Assembly: GCA_050251615.1 (NCBI GenBank)
Contig: JBFWMM010000002.1
Coordinates: 62,001 to 126,000, forward strand
From: Sedimentisphaera sp050251615
GTDB lineage: Bacteria > Planctomycetota > Phycisphaerae > Sedimentisphaerales > Sedimentisphaeraceae
Length of the DNA stretch: 64,000 nucleotides
Direction of reading: 5' to 3'
Part shown: positions 7,717 to 16,694 of the stretch, piece by piece
Numbering within the stretch: position 1 is the stretch's first letter
Layout: the number at the start of each line of letters is the position of its first letter
The notes under the pieces: model-generated
The model's input: only the letters and a program-made list of their open reading frames with translations
What the model was told of the DNA's origin: nothing
The model's database searches: none
Position numbers and translations under genes: made by a program

Positions 7717-8492
7717 TGTTTGATCCGAGTAAATTTACGGCACCAAAGGCAAAACCGTTGCCTGTGTTTCTTCTGCTGGATGTCAGCGGTTCAATGGGTG
7801 AAGTTGTTGATCCCGAAAATGTCGTCCGCACTGGACAGACCGTGGAAAGCGATGGGCAGACTTGGGAGTTGGTAGAGGGTGGAACATCAAAGATTCAGAT
7901 CATGAATCAGGCGGTTAAGCAGATGCTTGACTCATTTACCGCTGAAGAGGGAGCAGAAACTGAATTTCTGATTTCCATCATTACTTTTGGTGATTGCGCC
8001 GAACAGCATCTGCCGCCCACTGCTGCCTCGTCTGTTGAATGGACGGACATGGAGGCTGACGGGTGTACCTCAATGGGCGAGGCGTTCAATTTGGTAAAAG
8101 CTATGATTGAGGACAAGGATGTTGTTCCTTCCCGTGCCTATCGCCCGACGATTGTATTGGTATCCGATGGACAGCCAACGGATTCCTGGAAAGCTCCCGT
8201 TGAGTCGCTAATCAAAGATGGTCGTTCTTCAAAATGCTTCTTTATGGCTATGGGCATTGGCAGTGATCCGGGGATTGAGACACTTGAGCGTTTTATCTCA
8301 ACTACGCCCGTCCTAGCGGAAGTCAATGGGAGCGAGATTAAAAACACCGTCTTTCGAGCGGAAGATGCAGATAAAATACACGAATTCTTCCTTAAGGTAA
8401 CAATGTCGGTGACCACGCGTAGCAAATCGCAAAATCCAAATGGAGTTCCGACATCTACAAATGATTCAATAGACGAAGAGGAGTATTGGTAA
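7716..8492 (+). CDS. vWA-domain protein 2 (TerY-like)
   Basis: 258 residues from the ATG at 7716; GAGGAGGA inside the end of the previous gene is the ribosome site. Its N-terminus (FDPSKFTAPKAKPLPVFLLL) is nearly identical in style to that of vWA protein 1, and it has the MIDAS motifs DVSGSM, a CTSMGEA Thr segment and VSDGQPTD. An extra insertion of about 25 residues follows the first MIDAS motif. The C-terminus again ends in EEEYW and is coupled to the WXG gene by TAATG. The pair probably arose by duplication and may act as a heteromeric scaffold for the kinase, phosphatase or ATPases of the operon. Confidence 0.85.
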   Translation: MFDPSKFTAPKAKPLPVFLLLDVSGSMGEVVDPENVVRTGQTVESDGQTWELVEGGTSKIQIMNQAVKQMLDSFTAEEGAETEFLISIITFGDCAEQHLPPTAASSVEWTDMEADGCTSMGEAFNLVKAMIEDKDVVPSRAYRPTIVLVSDGQPTDSWKAPVESLIKDGRSSKCFFMAMGIGSDPGIETLERFISTTPVLAEVNGSEIKNTVFRAEDADKIHEFFLKVTMSVTTRSKSQNPNGVPTSTNDSIDEEEYW

Positions 8493-8761
8493 TGGCACAA
8501 GCAATTGGCGATCCTGAAGAACTGGAGCGTTTCGCTTATTCATTGCAGCAGTTTATTGACTCGCTCAATGATGCGACAGCAAATCTCAATGGTGCATTCT
8601 CTGCATTGGGTGATTCCTGGCAGGATGAGAAGCGGGCGCAATTTGAAGAAGAGTACAACACACTTTTACAGCAACTGCGGCAGTTTGATGAGAACGCTTC
8701 TGAGCAAATCCCGTATCTAACTGCGCTGGCTTCCCGCTTGCGTGATTATTTACAATCGTAG
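8492..8761 (+). CDS. WXG100-like small helical protein
   Basis: 89 residues with the size and helical hairpin pattern of the WXG100/ESAT-6 family. The usual W-x-G turn is replaced by WQD in ALGDSWQDEKRAQF near residue 37. WXG100 proteins are small dimeric substrates or co-factors of type VII secretion and partner with EssC/FtsK-type ATPases; one is encoded at 10638. There is no C-terminal YxxxD/E export signal that I can identify (the end is LRDYLQS). The start is ATG 8492, overlapping the previous stop. Its first residues (MAQ, then acidic-helical) resemble those of the next protein. Confidence 0.75.
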   Translation: MAQAIGDPEELERFAYSLQQFIDSLNDATANLNGAFSALGDSWQDEKRAQFEEEYNTLLQQLRQFDENASEQIPYLTALASRLRDYLQS

Positions 8762-8773
8762 GGGCATTTAGCA

Positions 8774-10087
8774 ATGGCACAAGTTTCTATCGGACAAGTT
8801 GAAAATTTGGAAGACCTTATGCGGGGCTTGGAATCTATCCGCGAAGGTCTTGAATCTGCTTGTCAGGAACAAATTTCCGCTGCTGAAAAGCTCTGCGAAG
8901 TAGCTGGGGAAGAAGCCCAAACCAGTGAAGACATGCTGGAGCAGGCAACGCAAGCTGAGCAGGAAGCTCAGCAACAGTTTCAGTCCGCCCAGCAACAAGT
9001 TCAAACGGCACAATCATCATTGAGCAGTGCGCAATCCGCACTATCCTCTTGCGAAGCGAGTGGCAGCTACGATGAAGATGGAAACTATGAACCACCCGAT
9101 TGTTCATCTGAAATGGGTTATGTGATCGAGGCTGAGTTCGCCCTTAAAGAAGCCGAAGCATGTCTTGAAGAAGCACAAGAAGCTCTTGAGAAAGCTACGG
9201 AAGATCGCCATAAGATGGAACAACGAGTCGAACTTGCAAAGCAGGCGTTGTCAATGGCTGAACAAGCTCTTGAACAAGCACAACAAGAATGTACCCAGCG
9301 AATGCAACAAGTTAAGAACATCATTGAAGCGGGCAAGGCACGTCTTGCATCTGCTCAACAAGCACTCGAAGCCTATCTGGCAACGAATCCATCTGTTGCT
9401 CAATTTCATAAGTGGCTTCATTGGCAACCCGAAAAAGGAAAGCCAATCACCCCTGATGTTATCCGTGACCGGATGAATCTTTCCTCCAATCAACAACGCC
9501 TGTTGCAAGAGTATTTATATGATAGAAATAGATCCTACCGCAACATGGTCGATAGATACCGTAGCCAGTGGAATTCTGCAAAAGGTGATGTAGAGCGAAA
9601 CATGGTCAATCGCAATGCTCGCATTCATATAAGTGGAGAATACGCAGAACAAATGGCGCGTTATGCTCTTGCACCGCTGGGTGGAAAGATTGACACACAG
9701 GGACGGACGCATGTTGGGGATAACGGCAGATATACCAAGACCGATTTAATTGTCAGTGATTTGCGAGTGCCAGTTATTCTTGGCCGTGGTGTGAAAATGG
9801 GAGCACCCGTCGGTGGCTCAATGGCGTTTGAAGTGAAATGCGGCAAGGCGAGTTACTTCTATTCGCAAAAAGATCACATGATTTTTCAGGCGGAAGGGCA
9901 TAAGGAAGCTGATGCACACTGCACTCTCTGCTCACGAGATATTCATGATTTATCGCCAGAAAAAGAAAAGGTACTGCGGGATGCCATGCGTGAGACAGGT
10001 TCGCCGTTAGTCGGTATGCTGCCCGCCAAAAACGAAATAGACAAATCCTGCCTCGATGCCATACATCAAGATGAGGAGACAGATTGA
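8774..10087 (+). CDS. Coiled-coil protein with C-terminal restriction-endonuclease-like domain
   Basis: 437 residues. Residues about 10-210 are a Gln/Ala/Glu-rich coiled coil broken by a Cys-containing loop (SGSYDEDGNYEPPDC). A linker follows, then from about residue 285 a domain with a PD-(D/E)xK look: TDLIV near residue 321, then AFEVKCGKASYF near residue 350 (the E-x-K), then KDHMIFQAEGHKEAD and HCTLCSRDIHDL. This arrangement, a WXG/LXG-like helical front plus a nuclease tail, recalls polymorphic toxins carried by type VII systems. Catalysis is inferred. The next small gene starts two bases after the stop and could be its immunity protein. Confidence 0.65.
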   Translation: MAQVSIGQVENLEDLMRGLESIREGLESACQEQISAAEKLCEVAGEEAQTSEDMLEQATQAEQEAQQQFQSAQQQVQTAQSSLSSAQSALSSCEASGSYDEDGNYEPPDCSSEMGYVIEAEFALKEAEACLEEAQEALEKATEDRHKMEQRVELAKQALSMAEQALEQAQQECTQRMQQVKNIIEAGKARLASAQQALEAYLATNPSVAQFHKWLHWQPEKGKPITPDVIRDRMNLSSNQQRLLQEYLYDRNRSYRNMVDRYRSQWNSAKGDVERNMVNRNARIHISGEYAEQMARYALAPLGGKIDTQGRTHVGDNGRYTKTDLIVSDLRVPVILGRGVKMGAPVGGSMAFEVKCGKASYFYSQKDHMIFQAEGHKEADAHCTLCSRDIHDLSPEKEKVLRDAMRETGSPLVGMLPAKNEIDKSCLDAIHQDEETD

Positions 10088-10088
10088 C

Positions 10089-10421
10089 ATGAAAATTCGA
10101 TTAACAGAAATACCAGCCGATAAGATTGTAGAGATTCAAAGTCTTGTTGATGCTCTCCGCGAAGCCTCAAATGCCGGGGATATGGATGCTGTGGATAAAA
10201 CAACGGCAGAACTCATTTCGTTGACAAGCGAGATGAATTCAACAGAAATTTCAGAGGAAAAATGGAAGCAGTGGCTGGCTACTACCAGAGCTAATAATCC
10301 GGATTTTCAATCGGACTATTTAATAGCCAGGGATATGTGCAAGCAATTTTTTTTAGAAGAGCTGTCCAACAGCATGGTTCTCCACCTGCCAATTGAAGAA
10401 CAGGAGGAAGATGATGTTTGA
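10089..10421 (+). CDS. Small acidic helical protein, possible immunity partner
   Basis: 110 residues from the ATG at 10089 (GAGGAGA at 10073-10079), two bases after the nuclease-tail protein. It is acidic, mostly helical, and ends in EEQEEDDV. I recognise no domain. Its position right behind the nuclease-like toxin and its acidity are what one expects of an immunity protein. It could equally be a structural partner of the coiled coil. The next gene's ribosome site lies inside its 3' end. Confidence 0.6.
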   Translation: MKIRLTEIPADKIVEIQSLVDALREASNAGDMDAVDKTTAELISLTSEMNSTEISEEKWKQWLATTRANNPDFQSDYLIARDMCKQFFLEELSNSMVLHLPIEEQEEDDV

Positions 10422-10641
10422 AGATGTGTTAGGGATGTCAAGATACTGCACGGATGAATTTTGCAACTCAGTACGTGATGAGTTCGGAGCATCCATTGTG
10501 GCTGATGTGCTGGAACCGATTCAAAATGAAATCAGTTCACTCTGTGCATTAAATAAAGAATTTCAACAGAATGCTACAAATGTGAATCAAGTATTGCAGG
10601 AAGCCCAATCATTGCAAATGGGCGGGGGTTCAAGTTTATGA
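10414..10641 (+). CDS. Small helical hypothetical protein
   Basis: 75 residues from the ATG at 10414, six bases behind AGGAGG (10402-10407); an ATG at 10411 is also possible but sits too close to the ribosome site. The middle is acidic and the C-terminal half is a likely amphipathic coiled coil ending GGGSSL. Its stop overlaps the start of the FtsK-like gene (ATGA), so translation is coupled. It is perhaps an adaptor for that ATPase. I recognise no family, although size and helicity would fit a second, divergent WXG-like protein. Confidence 0.55.
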   Translation: MFEDVLGMSRYCTDEFCNSVRDEFGASIVADVLEPIQNEISSLCALNKEFQQNATNVNQVLQEAQSLQMGGGSSL

Positions 10642-13600
10642 GTAACTTCGAAAAGTCCATTGCTACGCTTGTCAAGGTCGTCACGGATTATCATAATGGA
10701 CTTGCTATGATTGACCGCGAGTTTGATCAAGCTTGCGAAAAGGTTAATCATTCAATATCTAACATTGGCGGAACGCCCGTCAAACACACCAATGACGAAT
10801 TTTCCAAAGAGCGAAGCCTTAGACAACAGGCGCGACAAATCGAAAAACAAATAGCAAAAATTAATGACAAAATTACCAAACTCGACCAAGCAATCATTGC
10901 GGTAAACAAAGAAATACAGTCTACCACCCAGAAGAAGGCTGACTTTGAGCAGCAAATTGAAAACCGCTGGCTCATTGAAAAAATCTATTATTTTTTTGCT
11001 GAAGACAACGCAAGGCAGCAATGCGATCGTTTGCAAGGTGTTCTAAGCAAACAATCAGCGGATCGTTCCGAACTAGAAAAGACAAAGCTGGATTTTGAAA
11101 ACAACCGACAATCGGCATTATCAGAAAAGCAATCTTTGCAAAAGCGGCTTGATAGCATCCGGCAGCAACTTTCCGCATTGAGAAAATCCTCCGCAGAACT
11201 TGAAAAACGAAGGCAATCACGCAGAAAGAATCTCCAAAATGGGTTGCCTGCGAATTGGCGGAAAGCAACTCAAGAAATAGCGTTTACTTCGAAGCAAATG
11301 CTTCGACAACAACCTCCCTTCGAAAACATTAAAGAGACTGATGCTGGCATCGTTTCGCAAATCCCCAAAGCTCTTATTCTTGGTCGTCAAATGGCATCGT
11401 TCAATGATTTGTCTTGTTCGGTTCCTCATGAAGTTCCGTTCCCCTTTGAGCGCTCTTTAATTCTACCAGAAGAGAATCAAGCTCAACGGCGTTTGGCTCA
11501 TCATCTCTTGTTGCGGCTGACACAATCTATCCCACCCGGAAAACTTGAACTCATGCTTGTTGACCCGCTGAAACAAGGCGATTCATTTGCTCCATTTCTG
11601 CCACTGTTGCAAGTTGAGCAATTGATGCCGCAACAACGTGTGCTGACACGAGCTGATGAAATTGAGGCTCTTCTCGGTAGTATGGCAGATGAAGTAGAGG
11701 AAATGATTCAAAATAGATTTAAGGGAAGGATATCTGACTGGAAGGGGTTTAATGCTGCAAACCAGGACAATGCTTTGCCATACAGAGTATTGCTCCTTTT
11801 CGATGTCCCAGAACAGCTATCAGACAAGAGTTCGTGGTATCTGGAACGTTTGATTGAAAATGGACCGCGATGCGGGATACTGCCAATTGTTGCAGTTGAC
11901 ACAGAACGTATTGAGGATAGAAGGCACGAAAAACTGCGTGAAACATTTAGCCTTTCCACTCAGAGAGTCGACACGTTGTTGCGCGTCAATTCCGAGAATA
12001 CAGTCGGGTTGTCATTTTCTTATCACCCTGAGCGATGGCCGCAACAAGATGCTTTGGATTCTTTTTTGGTCAAACTTGCCGAACACCATGCTGAAGCTGG
12101 TCGCTTCAGCAAATCTTTATCCGATCTTTGGGCTAACTACCAGAAAGGTGCAACTACCGTTGACGGGCTGAATATCCCAATAGGATGGACGCCATCCGGT
12201 GATGTCGTCCCATTGAGATTAGGCGCAACAGACTCTGAACATCATGCACTTTTGGCGGGAAAAACCGGTTCTGGGAAGTCCAACCTATTGCATGTAATGA
12301 TTCATTCGCTATGTGAAAAATACGCACCGCATGAAATTGACCTTTACTTATTAGATTATAAGGAATCCACCGAGTTCACGGTATATGCCAAACCAGAACT
12401 TCCACATGCCAAACTGGTCGCCACAGAAAGCGACCCTGAATATGGGGTGACTGTATTACAGCATCTCGTGGAAGAGTTAGAGCTTCGAGCAAGTCTTTTC
12501 AAGTCATCAGGTGTGCGCGATTTTCCGGAGTATAGAAATTCCCGAAGTTGTAAGTTATCACGTATTCTATTGGTAATTGATGAGTTTCAAATTCTGTTTA
12601 CAGAAAGCAGGCAAGTAGCAGATGCCGCCGAGAAACTGCTTTCGCAACTCCTGAAACAGGGGCGGTCTTTTGGTATTCATATTCTCCTGGCTACGCAAAC
12701 ACTAAAAGGGATCAACGCCTTGTCGATAAGCTCTCTGATTTCGCAGTTGGGTTGTCGTATTGCGCTGGCATGTGGACAAGAAGACTCTGCTATGATCCTT
12801 AGCGGGAATAATTGGGCGGCATCTGAACTTAGGAGTCCGCCAGAAGGAGTTATCAATAACGCCAATGGTGCGAAATCGGGCAATGTGAAAATTCTAATTC
12901 CACTGGCAGAACGAGAGTTTTGTCTTGCTCATCTCAAGAGATTATCACAACGAGCAACAAAACGTGGAATTGAGAGCAAAACCCATATTTTCAACGGCGC
13001 ACATCTCCCGCTACGTCCATCACTAGATAATTACAAGCATACCTGCGGACAATCTGACTCAATTCTTTTGGGTGAACAACTCAATTTCGCAGCCGACTTT
13101 CTCTCTGTTCCGCTTACCAATCGCCAAGCATTCAATATTCTTTTTTGCGGTTACCATGATCAACTTCACGATGGGTTGTTAGCATCTCTACTCGCAAGTT
13201 TATCGAGAGAATCTATAAATTTTGACGAAGTTGTTTACTTTAACGGTCGTGGTGTTGAACCTGCTGATGCTTTTGGTGAAATATCATCCAGCCGTGGTGG
13301 TACTTTTAGGCGGTCTGATGATCTCGGCGAAATACCGCTCGAAAGTATCGCTGAATCAATTGGGACTCGGCGCACGGCATTGATTATTGATGGTTTAGAT
13401 GCAGAGAAGGCATTGCATCCCGTTCAATCATTTAGACCACCTAAGCCCGGAGAACCTCCAACACCGGCATCATTACTAAAGCGAATTGCCGAGGATGGTT
13501 CACGCAAGGGAACCTTTGTCTTTGTGTTTATGGATAACTGGCGACGATGTGCCAGTTCATGCAAGGATTTGCTGAATTTATTTGAACTGCGCGTAGCATT

Positions 13601-13751
13601 TTGCATGAACGAAGATGATGCGGGACAATTGGTAAGCGGGAGCATTGGAAAATTCAAGGGTATCGAAAAACCAAACCGTGCCGTTTTTGTCAATCGCATG
13701 ACAAATGAAATTAGTTGGTTCCGTCCATACATAAATGGGGAAAGTTTATGA
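10638..13751 (+). CDS. Soluble FtsK/EssC-like ATPase with N-terminal coiled coil
   Basis: 1037 residues. Residues about 45-215 form a long coiled coil. About 220-460 looks like a degenerate FtsK-type domain (GRQMASFNDL, then a weak ATPase fold without a clear Walker A). From about 520 there is an intact FtsK/SpoIIIE motor: Walker A GKTGSGKSN (Lys547), Walker B ILLVIDEFQ near residue 645, and LLATQTLKG. The C-terminal 250 residues resemble a further decayed motor domain. Tandem FtsK domains with one active unit are the layout of EssC, but the FHA domains and transmembrane segments of EssC are absent, so this is apparently a cytoplasmic motor. It sits among WXG-like and nuclease proteins and is coupled to the CARF nuclease gene by an ATGA overlap. 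Confidence 0.8.
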   Translation: MSNFEKSIATLVKVVTDYHNGLAMIDREFDQACEKVNHSISNIGGTPVKHTNDEFSKERSLRQQARQIEKQIAKINDKITKLDQAIIAVNKEIQSTTQKKADFEQQIENRWLIEKIYYFFAEDNARQQCDRLQGVLSKQSADRSELEKTKLDFENNRQSALSEKQSLQKRLDSIRQQLSALRKSSAELEKRRQSRRKNLQNGLPANWRKATQEIAFTSKQMLRQQPPFENIKETDAGIVSQIPKALILGRQMASFNDLSCSVPHEVPFPFERSLILPEENQAQRRLAHHLLLRLTQSIPPGKLELMLVDPLKQGDSFAPFLPLLQVEQLMPQQRVLTRADEIEALLGSMADEVEEMIQNRFKGRISDWKGFNAANQDNALPYRVLLLFDVPEQLSDKSSWYLERLIENGPRCGILPIVAVDTERIEDRRHEKLRETFSLSTQRVDTLLRVNSENTVGLSFSYHPERWPQQDALDSFLVKLAEHHAEAGRFSKSLSDLWANYQKGATTVDGLNIPIGWTPSGDVVPLRLGATDSEHHALLAGKTGSGKSNLLHVMIHSLCEKYAPHEIDLYLLDYKESTEFTVYAKPELPHAKLVATESDPEYGVTVLQHLVEELELRASLFKSSGVRDFPEYRNSRSCKLSRILLVIDEFQILFTESRQVADAAEKLLSQLLKQGRSFGIHILLATQTLKGINALSISSLISQLGCRIALACGQEDSAMILSGNNWAASELRSPPEGVINNANGAKSGNVKILIPLAEREFCLAHLKRLSQRATKRGIESKTHIFNGAHLPLRPSLDNYKHTCGQSDSILLGEQLNFAADFLSVPLTNRQAFNILFCGYHDQLHDGLLASLLASLSRESINFDEVVYFNGRGVEPADAFGEISSSRGGTFRRSDDLGEIPLESIAESIGTRRTALIIDGLDAEKALHPVQSFRPPKPGEPPTPASLLKRIAEDGSRKGTFVFVFMDNWRRCASSCKDLLNLFELRVAFCMNEDDAGQLVSGSIGKFKGIEKPNRAVFVNRMTNEISWFRPYINGESL

Positions 13752-15508
13752 AGAAATATTTAATGACATGGTACGGAATGACTGATTTCAGGGCCTCACT
13801 CGGACTGGAACAGACAACCGGCCCCGTTCTGGGAGCTTTGCTGGCGGAAGATTACACCGATGTGATCATCCTTGGCTTTACGCACCCGGATAAATCCGAA
13901 CACAAAGCCGATGAATTTCAGCAACAAATAGCAGATGTTGAAGGCTCTGACCCGGCTGCTGCAAGACAGTTGATCGACCTGTTTTCAAACACAGGGGATG
14001 CACACCATCATTTCAATGAATGGCTAAAGAAGCAGCTTCGGGATGCCGGTAAAAAGGTCGATGTGCGTTTTCACCCTGTGGAGCTGACGCATCTCAATGA
14101 CACGGAAGGCATCTATGAGGCCGCGACTCAATCCCTGAATGCGGTTGCCACATCTGAAGGTGAAAAGCTCGTTACGCTCTACCTGAGCCCGGGTACTCCG
14201 GTTATGGCTTTCGTCTGGGCTTTTGCGGCCCTGAGGCACCCGACGCTAAAAAAACGTCTTATCGCATCTTCTCAGCCCGGAAGACCTCCGGAAAGAATCG
14301 TCCTGCCGAACGAGTGGCTGGAATGGCACGGAAGACAGGTTCGAACAACCAATACGGAATCTGATCAGTATGATGCCATTTTTCACCTGTTCGGCGAACA
14401 GCGGATGCCGAACCTGCTTGGCGTGATCCAGTTTTCAAGCAGGAAGCACATCTTTGTGAATTCCGCACAGTTCCCTGCCGATGTCATGAAACAGTTTCTT
14501 GGAGAAGCTGAATACGGTGAAATTGCGGTGGACCCGTATGACCCTGAAAATGTCAGGGCCACGATTCTGGATCTGATCGCGAAAATGCCTGCCGATGCGA
14601 AGATCGGCTTCAACTTAACGGGCGGAACCAAGTTGATGTATGCAGGTGCTCTTGCCGCATGTCGCAAAGTGAATGCGAGGCCATTTTATTTCAACAGCCG
14701 CAACAATCAGGTGGTTTATCTCAATGACTTTAAGACCGTTGAAACAAAACGGATTCCATCGGTAGAGACCTTTATCCAGCTCAACGGCAATAATCTGTTT
14801 ATCTCGAAAGCGGGCCATTGGTCTGATATCCCCGGCATAGAATCTCCTGACCGGAAAAGTCTGACCAATGAGCTCTGGCAGGCACGTTCCAAAATTTCAC
14901 GGCTCTATAGAGAGCTGTCCCGTTACAACGACAGCTTTCAGCCGTTTGAACTGCACAATGGGGATATCTACGCAAAGCTCTCCAAGGATAAAAGTGCGAA
15001 GATAAGCATCGGCCCTAAACACTTTGATTTCAAGGAATGGCCGGATTTTGCCAAATATCTCTCTGGCGGATGGTTTGAAGAATACACCTTCATGAAACTT
15101 CAGCCCCTTGTTGACACCGGTTTGATCAAGGATATGCGCATCGGTCTTGAAGTGTCATTCAAAGAAGACGATGCCGACAAGAGCTCATCAAGCTTTAGCG
15201 CACAGCTGAGCAACCTGTTTGGGGATACTTATCAGGAGCTTGATATTACCTTCACGGACGGGCGACGTCTCTATGTCATCGAATGCAAAGCTGGCAATGT
15301 GAACAGCGAGCATGTCATGAAGCTCCAGAATATTGTCCGCTATTTTGGCGGAATTGAAGGCAGAGCTGTTTTAGCCGCATGTTTCTACCCGAAAAACAAA
15401 GTCGTAAGAAAGAAGATCGACGACTCGAAAAACCTGCAGTCAGTATCGGGTTACAGCCTGTTCAGGCAGCTGGAAGAAATGATTCAACCCGGAGGGCGTC
15501 ATCGATGA
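13748..15508 (+). CDS. Double-CARF PD-(D/E)xK nuclease (Card1/Can2-like, DUF1887 type)
   Basis: 586 residues. Residues about 1-195 form an RtcR-type CARF domain resembling that of the sigma-54 activator at 4960 (TWYGMTD at the start, LYLSPGTPVM near 145). Residues about 205-345 form a second, DUF1887-type CARF with FNLTGGTKLMYAG near 290. The C-terminal third is a nuclease domain with WFEEY near 451, ELDITF (Asp499) and IECKAGN (Glu512, Lys514), the PD-(D/E)xK triad. Card1/Can2 enzymes are cyclic-oligoadenylate-gated nucleases of type III CRISPR systems; no CRISPR array or cas gene is seen here. The gene is coupled to both neighbours by ATGA overlaps yet is richer in G+C than they are, like the activator gene. 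Confidence 0.85.
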   Translation: MKKYLMTWYGMTDFRASLGLEQTTGPVLGALLAEDYTDVIILGFTHPDKSEHKADEFQQQIADVEGSDPAAARQLIDLFSNTGDAHHHFNEWLKKQLRDAGKKVDVRFHPVELTHLNDTEGIYEAATQSLNAVATSEGEKLVTLYLSPGTPVMAFVWAFAALRHPTLKKRLIASSQPGRPPERIVLPNEWLEWHGRQVRTTNTESDQYDAIFHLFGEQRMPNLLGVIQFSSRKHIFVNSAQFPADVMKQFLGEAEYGEIAVDPYDPENVRATILDLIAKMPADAKIGFNLTGGTKLMYAGALAACRKVNARPFYFNSRNNQVVYLNDFKTVETKRIPSVETFIQLNGNNLFISKAGHWSDIPGIESPDRKSLTNELWQARSKISRLYRELSRYNDSFQPFELHNGDIYAKLSKDKSAKISIGPKHFDFKEWPDFAKYLSGGWFEEYTFMKLQPLVDTGLIKDMRIGLEVSFKEDDADKSSSSFSAQLSNLFGDTYQELDITFTDGRRLYVIECKAGNVNSEHVMKLQNIVRYFGGIEGRAVLAACFYPKNKVVRKKIDDSKNLQSVSGYSLFRQLEEMIQPGGRHR

Positions 15509-15981
15509 AAGTACCCCTCTATATCATTGTTGATGTTTCCGGCAGTATGCTCGAATGGGGAAAAAACTTGATTGCTATGAATACTGTTCGTGCGGTTGAG
15601 CAATATATTCGACTCGGAAAAGCAAACGCAGAAATAAAGCTGGTTGCATGGAGAAAAGATGCAAGCATTATCGACTGGAAGTTGGATGATGAACTGCCTT
15701 CTTCTCTTGTGTCATGTGAGGGGTGTGCCAATGCAGATGCCTTGATCGCTTTGCTTGAAAAAACGCCGGATGCCAAAATAGTTTTTATTACGGATGGATT
15801 TTGGGCATCGGCTGATGCAAAAAAACTAAAACGTTGGAAGAAAAACCTGCCTGCCGACACTCTACGCATTCTTAAAAGTGGTGCAGATTCCAACCCTATG
15901 CTTAAAGGGGATGAAGTATTACCAGTGGAAGACCTGTTTGCCGCTTTAGATGGCTGGCTTGAAGGCGGTGGCGAATGGTAA
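15505..15981 (+). CDS. Short vWA protein of the TerY-P triad
   Basis: 158 residues from ATG 15505, overlapping the CARF nuclease stop. It has DVSGSM near residue 9 and VFITDG near residue 94, so the first and last MIDAS elements are present, while the middle Thr motif is not obvious. The domain is minimal, without the tail seen in the two earlier vWA proteins. It overlaps the PP2C gene by 7 bases, and a kinase follows. The order vWA, PP2C, kinase is the TerY-P triad described by Anantharaman, Iyer and Aravind (2012), thought to couple a phosphorylation switch to a DNA-processing complex. Confidence 0.8.
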   Translation: MKVPLYIIVDVSGSMLEWGKNLIAMNTVRAVEQYIRLGKANAEIKLVAWRKDASIIDWKLDDELPSSLVSCEGCANADALIALLEKTPDAKIVFITDGFWASADAKKLKRWKKNLPADTLRILKSGADSNPMLKGDEVLPVEDLFAALDGWLEGGGEW

Positions 15982-16694
15982 AAGTCTGGAAAAGTTTCGG
16001 TGCCAGTGTTTTAGGTCCAGGCCATATTACGACATGCAAGCCCAACCAGGACGCATGGCTTGGTTTTCATCATACATGGGGAGATGGAATTGTCGTGTCG
16101 GATGGTCTTGGCTCAAAACAGTTCTCCAATTTTGGCAGCCATGCAGCCTGCCTTGCGGTCGCCTGTTCTGCACACGCTTGCCACGATGTAAAAACTGATC
16201 CGACCGCATTCTGTAAACAGGTTCAAGATAGGTGGCTTTCAATCATTTCTCCGCTTGAACCAAAGGATTGTGCAGCCACATGTTTATTTGCATACCGCAC
16301 CAATGCCGGGACAATCAACCTTGGAATGCTTGGCGATGGTTTGGTTGCCGTCGTCAAGACAGATGGTTCTATTGAAGTTATGTCCGACGACAAGACAGAA
16401 GGATTCTCAAATATCACAGTCGCTTTGTCCGCAAATGTGAAGGCAGACGATTGGAAACGACTCTCTTTGCCTGAAGATGAATGTAAGTCAATAATTCTTT
16501 GCACCGATGGTGTTTCGGAGGATTTGATAGATGCTGAAGGCTTCGTGAAAGAATTCTATCAAGCTCACAGCAACCTTTCATCTGTGTCTGCCGCTCGGCA
16601 TGTGCGTGAGATGCTGGAGAATTGGCCGACACCAAAACATAGTGATGATAAATCAATCGCTTGCCTTTTTTGCGTGGAGGTGACTGATGAGTAA
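15975..16694 (+). CDS. PP2C-family protein phosphatase of the TerY-P triad
   Basis: 239 residues in a compact PP2C_2-type fold. Metal-binding and catalytic motifs are visible in order: NQDAW near residue 24, VVSDGLGSK near 40, MLGDGLVAV near 118, CTDGVSED near 173 and SDDKSIACL near 223, giving the Asp residues that bind two Mn/Mg ions. There is no membrane segment or sensory domain, so it is a cytoplasmic Ser/Thr phosphatase, presumably opposing the kinase encoded next. ATG 15975 overlaps the vWA stop by 7 bases, and its own 3' end overlaps the kinase start by 8 bases. Confidence 0.88.
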   Translation: MVKVWKSFGASVLGPGHITTCKPNQDAWLGFHHTWGDGIVVSDGLGSKQFSNFGSHAACLAVACSAHACHDVKTDPTAFCKQVQDRWLSIISPLEPKDCAATCLFAYRTNAGTINLGMLGDGLVAVVKTDGSIEVMSDDKTEGFSNITVALSANVKADDWKRLSLPEDECKSIILCTDGVSEDLIDAEGFVKEFYQAHSNLSSVSAARHVREMLENWPTPKHSDDKSIACLFCVEVTDE

